A stretch of DNA of 64,000 nt from Capitulum mitella (taxonomy: Eukaryota; Arthropoda; Thecostraca; Pollicipedomorpha; Pollicipedidae): assembly GCA_030062745.1 (NCBI GenBank), contig CP099839.1, positions 32,842,904 through 32,906,903 on the forward strand, written 5' to 3'. A program made the position numbers and the translations under genes. Under the pieces are notes generated by a model. The model was not told the DNA's origin. It saw only the letters and a list, made by a program, of their open reading frames with translations, and did not search any database. Below, one piece after another: positions 59,374-64,000 of this stretch. How positions within the stretch are numbered: position 1 is the stretch's first letter; every line of letters starts with the position of its first letter.

Positions 59374-60594
59374 CCCGTCCCCGACTGGGGGGGGGCAGTT
59401 GACTGCCCCCCCCTGAGGTTTTTCTGGGATTGCGAGAGAACCAACAAACACAGAGTCACAAAACTTTGTATACCTTTTGCTCCATCAATTTTACGTCTCG
59501 TGTCAAAATTTTGACCCCAGGTCAGGTCAGGTGCCTGACCTAGACCAAGTCAAACAGACCTAAGTCCAAAAAAGTTTAGCGCCCTCTAACTTTTTCGCAC
59601 AACAAGATATCTCAATAATACTTTCAGGGATTAGTGATCGTGATAGATGCAACAAATCTGCTATCTCGGATTTTTCGGAATTTTTCGGGTCATTGACCTA
59701 AGGTCAAGTCCATTTTTAAGACATATCGCCGTTTTTTTCTGAAATTGACGGAATATTTCATCACATTTTTAGTGTTGAGTGAAGCAGACATCTAGTTGCC
59801 GTCATTGGGCAAAGTATCAGTGACTTCCAGCCATTGACCTGAGGTCAGGTCACGAATAACTGAAGTGGGCCAAAATGCACCACCGTCAAAATCGACGATG
59901 AATTACTCAGAATGGGTAGAAAATGGCACAACTAGCTTGCACAGACGTAAGTAATACCAGGAACCTCAAAAAGTTTGAAAAAGTAGCATATTTTGGAAAT
60001 AAACAGGCTCTCGCGAATAAAGCCCCGCCAACTTTGTAGATTGACAACTAATCAATTTTTCCAAAATTTAAGCATGAAAAACCATCACAAGAACCACAAA
60101 GATCAATAAAATTTACATAGATTGTCTTTTTTCGCAAAAATAAAGGAACGCTAAAATTAGTTCCCGTCAATTTGGTACCGCATACGGCCGCGGCGCACAG
60201 TGACGCCTGACGGGAGAATTACGGTGTCTTTAACTCAACGTTTCGGCGCATATATTGAACAAATCTTAGGAAATTAGACGTGTATCGGCATCTGCGGACA
60301 TTTACTTGTGCGCTGGTGCCTTTACCTATGCGTTATTAGTCACAGCCCTTGAGATTCAGGCCATTTCTCGGTCTCATGCAGTCGGCTATGAGAAAACATA
60401 TATAGGGCATAAATTGGCTTACATATTATCTAAAACTAAAAATGAGACCAGTTTCGAGCTCTACTCGTGACGGGCTTTCCAACGGTATGCTTATTTTTAT
60501 CGTGCGACCAACCGTTCGTGAGTTAGAGGGGGGGGCAGTCAACTGCCCCCCCCCAGTCGACGGTGTTCGGGACGGACCGACGGTCGTGCGCGGG
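59374..60594 (+). mobile_element. TTAA element of a second family, CCCG...CGGG (1221 bp)
   Basis: TTAA at 59370-59373 and 60595-60598; starts CCCGTCCCCGACTGGGG and ends in CGCGGG. Next to each end is the palindrome GGGGGGCAGTTGACTGCCCC or its variant (59392 and 60530). The interior is unrelated in detail to the main family but again rich in AGGTCA (59518-59540, 59830-59850). No ORF above 60 residues. Confidence 0.85.
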
Positions 60595-60924
60595 TTAAGG
60601 GCGGAGGAACCAGGTTGATAAATTTGGCATGCTCAGACTAAGATTCACGGTACCAATGACTTGCTTCACTGATGTCAGCCCACTTATAGTATTTACGAAA
60701 CATGCATTTGCAGCATAAGTTTTTGCATGTATTGACAAGGACGGATCCAGGTAAAATGAAGGGGAAGCATGAAAATAAAGGCTTGGTTTACAGCCAAAGT
60801 TACCCCATGTTTTGATTTCCAGGAGCCGCCAGGGATGTTTTATATGTATTGTAATCTTTCTGACATAAAGGTACTGAAATTGGCCTAATCAACCGGGAAA
60901 ACGGAAAGCAACCCAGAGGTTCAA

Positions 60925-62134
60925 CCCTATTCTCGGCAGGGGAGGCTGAATCCTCCCCACCTTGGGTTTGTTGGCTTGCTAATTCCGGGCTTTGTGACGC
61001 AGCTTCACAAAATTTGGTGTTTTTTCCTAGGTGTTCTTTCAACGTGTCGTGACAAAATTTCAAAACTCTATTTTTCTCAGTGGCGGAGCCAGGCAACGTA
61101 TTTGGGAGGCACCTCAGGCCATTTTTGGCCTTGTTGAGGAGTAAAAGGAAAATGTCCGCCAAAACCAGCGTTTTTAAGGTAGGACTTAAAACTTTATATG
61201 CGTGTATAGCAAAATAGTTGAGCAACGTGCAGATACAATTTTGTTCATGTGAGGTCACTTTACAAGGCCAGGTCAAGGTCAAAAGTCAAAATTTGGTTTT
61301 ATAGTGATAATTTCAGCACTGTTTTTTTAAATACCAAACCCGGAATATATATGGCGTAAGAAGGGTGCCCTCTACTTGTGTATCAAGTTTCAGCTTGATA
61401 TCAGGTTGGGTCACGGAGCTGTGACCTAAAATGTGAGTGCCCGTACCCCATATCACAGTAACCGTAAAATGGAATTTCTGAAGTAGAGTGAATTCAAATG
61501 ATTAGAAACGTTTACAGATAACATCAAATGCACACGAGGTCATTCCAAGTGACTCTAAGGTCACTGGAGGTCATTTAAGGTCAAAGGTCACAGAGTTGAT
61601 CTGAAGAACATGTGGCCATGACAGTTCCCCCTTTTTCATGTCCCTGGCACCGCCCATGCTAACATTATACAAACATTGTAATATGATTTGTATTTCTTAA
61701 GCATGACATGACTAGCAGAAGCCAAGACAGTGTTTCTGTGTTTTTTGTTCCTTCAGTTGTTGAAAAACTAGTCCTCCTTCTTTTGAAACCCTGTGAACGC
61801 CCATGATTTTTCAAAATTTCAAATGTATGAACCAATGGTAAAAGTCCCATCGATCTCTCAATTCATGCCAATTTCATCGAAATCGGTCCGTAAGCAACGG
61901 AGTTATAAGAAGTCCGAAAATATCCCTCATTTCGACATTTTTGCCCCTCTGTATCCAACCTTTTCAAAATTTTAAAAATGTCTTTTCATAAAAATGTAGT
62001 TTACGTCATGATAAATCGATTCCCGTTTGTTGCGATGAAATCGGACGAGTAGTTGTCGAGATCTCAGGGGGCCAAATCGCCCCCCCCCCCCCTGCCGGGA
62101 ATCGACCATACCGTCTAGCCCTCCGGGAATAGGG
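60925..62134 (+). mobile_element. TTAA element copy G (full length, 1210 bp)
   Basis: Preceded by TCAA (mutated TTAA, 60921-60924) and followed by TTAA at 62135-62138. Starts CCCTATTCTCGGCAGGGG, ends CCGGGAATAGGG. Conserved AAGGCCAGGTCAAGGTCA near 61264 and AGGTCATTTAAGGTCAAAGG near 61568. Confidence 0.9.
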
Positions 62135-62709
62135 TTAAAGACTTCTGTTTCCCCATGCTTGAAACCTTGAATCGACCATTGCTCCAAAAACTGTTCGCAA
62201 GCATATCTTGATGCTATCTATCTGTATAGTAGCTAAACCCCTAAACTTGATATGAAAGTCAAAAGTACGTGAATGGAGCGTCGTACGTTAGAGGACGAAA
62301 ATGAACCGCGTAGTCCCTTTCTTGTTTCCTTTGGTCACTGATGTTTTTTCCGATACCTTTTTGCTATACTAGAAGTTAGTTGAGATCAGAAGCTTTCGTT
62401 TCAGCAGTTTTGCACATCGCGGGGGGGGGGGGGTTGAAATGGTTCCCGCATGAATTTCAAACGAAAATACCATTATTTGCTTATATGCAAATACCGCGTA
62501 AAATACCACTGTTTCTTGAAAAAACACATAGATGTGACATGTGTAGACACAATGTGCTTGATTTCGCCTTGCAGTATTCATGGCAAAGGATCAAAACGTC
62601 GCATGATATTGGAGAACTACTTTTCGCCCGGAGGAAAACAAGAAACAGAATGTACAAAGAAAGGAGAGCTGAAGAAAGAAAACAGTCACACAGTCAGTGG
62701 TGACTGTTT

Positions 62710-62758
62710 TCAGACAAACCGCAAAGTGCGGTTTGACAGACAAACCGCATTTGTCTGA
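62710..62758. repeat. Overlapping perfect palindromes
   Basis: CAAACCGCA (62715-62723) pairs with TGCGGTTTG (62727-62735) with a 3-base loop; TCAGACAAA (62710-62718) also pairs with TTTGTCTGA (62750-62758). The two structures share bases and are mutually exclusive in part. Confidence 0.8.
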
Positions 62759-63180
62759 ACTCACGTTAATGAGAATCTGTTCGTTTTTGTTTATTAGTGT
62801 TTTCGGGCGCGCCGACTACTGAGCCCATTTTGTGGCCACGAGAATCTACTCGCAAAGCATGCATTTATGTTTACATATATTATTAGGTTTCTAACGGCGA
62901 AACGTTTTGTGTTCAAATTTTTCAGAGTATTCAGAGTGGACGATTTGCTGCTAGGAGTGGTCGAGTTTAACATCTAGAGTCTACATTTCTAAGCTCATTT
63001 CGTCTTCGTAGTAGGCGGTAGCTCGGGCTTGCCAGCCACTTTCACACGTGGGCCATATTTGGGTTCATCTCGGATCCACCCGGCAGGCAGGCCCCACGGT
63101 GACGTCCGCCACCTGTTTGTACCGGACGGCCCGCTAACGGTGTCTGGCTGACTGGGACGCGAGCCGCCCCAGTGCCGCAG

Positions 63181-63194
63181 CCGCTAGATGGCAG
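63181..63194 (+). promoter_or_regulatory. CTCF-like site
   Basis: CCGCTAGATGGCAG matches the bilaterian CTCF consensus CCASYAGRKGGCRS at 13 of 14 positions. It lies in a CpG-rich patch. Identified by eye only. Confidence 0.4.
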
Positions 63195-63578
63195 GCGCGG
63201 CGGCCGGGCGGCTGGGCGTGGCCTGCAGTCACGACGGCGGCCGCTCAGCCTCGTGCCATGTAGGTCAGCCTGGCTGGCGGCGGTGCCTCGGGCAACCGCA
63301 CCTGGCCGTATGTGGCCTCACGCCGGCTGCCGCACACTTTTTGCTCGAGCCTCCGGATTCAGCACTGAGGCTCTGAGTCCGGAATCAGTTCTGTCGTCGG
63401 GAATCACAATGGTAATGGAGAATTGACGAAAACGGTCGTCATCGGGTCCGCAGAAGATCTCTTCCTGGCTGTACCCGGCAGTGCACACATGCTTTGCTTA
63501 AATGTCATGTTCCACCGTGACTCCCCATGTACAGTATATATGCATCATCAAAATTTTGAAGCAATTTATTATGTAATA

Positions 63579-63581
63579 TAT

Positions 63582-63618
<37 letters not shown>
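63579..63618. repeat. (CA)n(TA)n microsatellite
   Basis: CA repeat followed by TA repeat, directly abutting a hAT terminus. Confidence 0.9.
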
Positions 63619-64000
63619 CATAGGTGGGCATCGTTACTAAAAAATGTAACTTCGTTACTCGTTACTCCGTTACTCAGAAAAGCCAGTCCGTTACTCGTTA
63701 CTCCGTTACTCTGCCTTAAAAAGTAACGGAAGTTACCGTTACTCCGTTATTCCGTTACTTTTCAAATGCAGTGAAAACCGAGCGAAGGCGGGTTTTAAGT
63801 CTTTTATGCTGCTCTGTGGTTGTAAAACGCATTCCATATACAAAGGGAAGAAACAAAAAGCGCTTACCCCAAACACTCCGCTAGCTGCCCACTGCCCTCA
63901 CCAGCCGTTGTAGAGTCGGCGGCGCCGGGAAAACAGCCGCGGCGGGTATTCTACCACTGTGTTAGCCACAGTGTTCAAACCAGCGAATTCCTTTCATTGC
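63619..64000 (-). mobile_element. Second hAT copy, inverted, cut by the window end
   Basis: Starts CATAGGTGGGCATCGTTACT, the complement of the right end of the hAT at 33943, and follows that element's complement for all 380 bases (GTTACT repeats, then CTTTTATGCTGCT and GAATACCCGCC-complement blocks) with few differences. It abuts a (TA)n tract, so the 8-bp duplication would be TATATATA. Confidence 0.9.

Larger units (their letters stand above)
62139..63580. other. Intergenic with nested palindrome and GC-rich patch
   Basis: No gene seen. A G12 run is at about 62420. Overlapping palindromes lie at 62710-62758. A CpG-rich stretch at 63040-63330 could be a promoter or first exon of a gene beyond the window. 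Confidence 0.5.

Noticed and set aside
1-64000. Reverse transcriptase, tRNA or rRNA genes
   Set aside because: No YxDD-type block, tRNA A/B-box pair with cloverleaf, or rRNA-like sequence was recognised in either strand by eye.

Overview
This is eukaryotic (metazoan) nuclear DNA: genes are split by GT-AG introns, and short GC-rich exons sit in a repeat-laden, AT-balanced background. Nothing fixes the species. Strong G/C third-position bias in exons, piggyBac-like and hAT transposons and a short TTAGG tract fit an arthropod, perhaps a crustacean, but that is inference.

Region 1 (1-25.3 kb, + strand) holds the 3' part of the XPF/ERCC4 gene, the catalytic subunit of the ERCC1-XPF structure-specific endonuclease. 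I recognise ten exons encoding about 745 residues, from the middle of the helicase-like domain through the nuclease motif to the C-terminal HhH2 domain and stop codon at 24561-24563. The N-terminal exons lie before the window. Its introns, above all the 9.2 kb one at 12799-22045, are full of transposons.

Region 2 (25.3-38.6 kb) has no recognisable host gene of normal size. It contains a TATA-like site followed by an array of about ten short hairpins that share the loop TGAATT but have different, self-complementary stems (28.07-28.38 kb). Next comes a nested transposon complex (28.6-34.2 kb): an old TTAA-flanked element is split by a younger TTAA element and by a 3.7 kb hAT element with an 8-bp target duplication. 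The hAT itself holds a BED-finger exon and another TTAA element. A possible 66-residue ORF lies on the minus strand at 35.5 kb.

Region 3 (38.6-42.2 kb) is degenerate tandem repeats plus transposon fragments. Region 4 (42.2-47.5 kb, + strand) holds a CpG-rich upstream region and a large first coding exon (952 codons) with at least one more exon, encoding a low-complexity, charged protein I do not recognise. Region 5 (47.5-64 kb) is almost wholly repeats: an E-box-rich repeat cluster, a ~240-bp tandem array split by a TTAA element, further TTAA elements, a GC-rich patch with a CTCF-like site, and the end of a second hAT copy running off the window.

The dominant theme is one superfamily of ~1.2 kb non-autonomous TTAA elements (TTAA-CCC...GGG-TTAA, so piggyBac-like). 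Their termini carry G/C snap-back palindromes and their interiors carry conserved clusters of AGGTCA nuclear-receptor half-sites. At least a dozen whole or partial copies are present.
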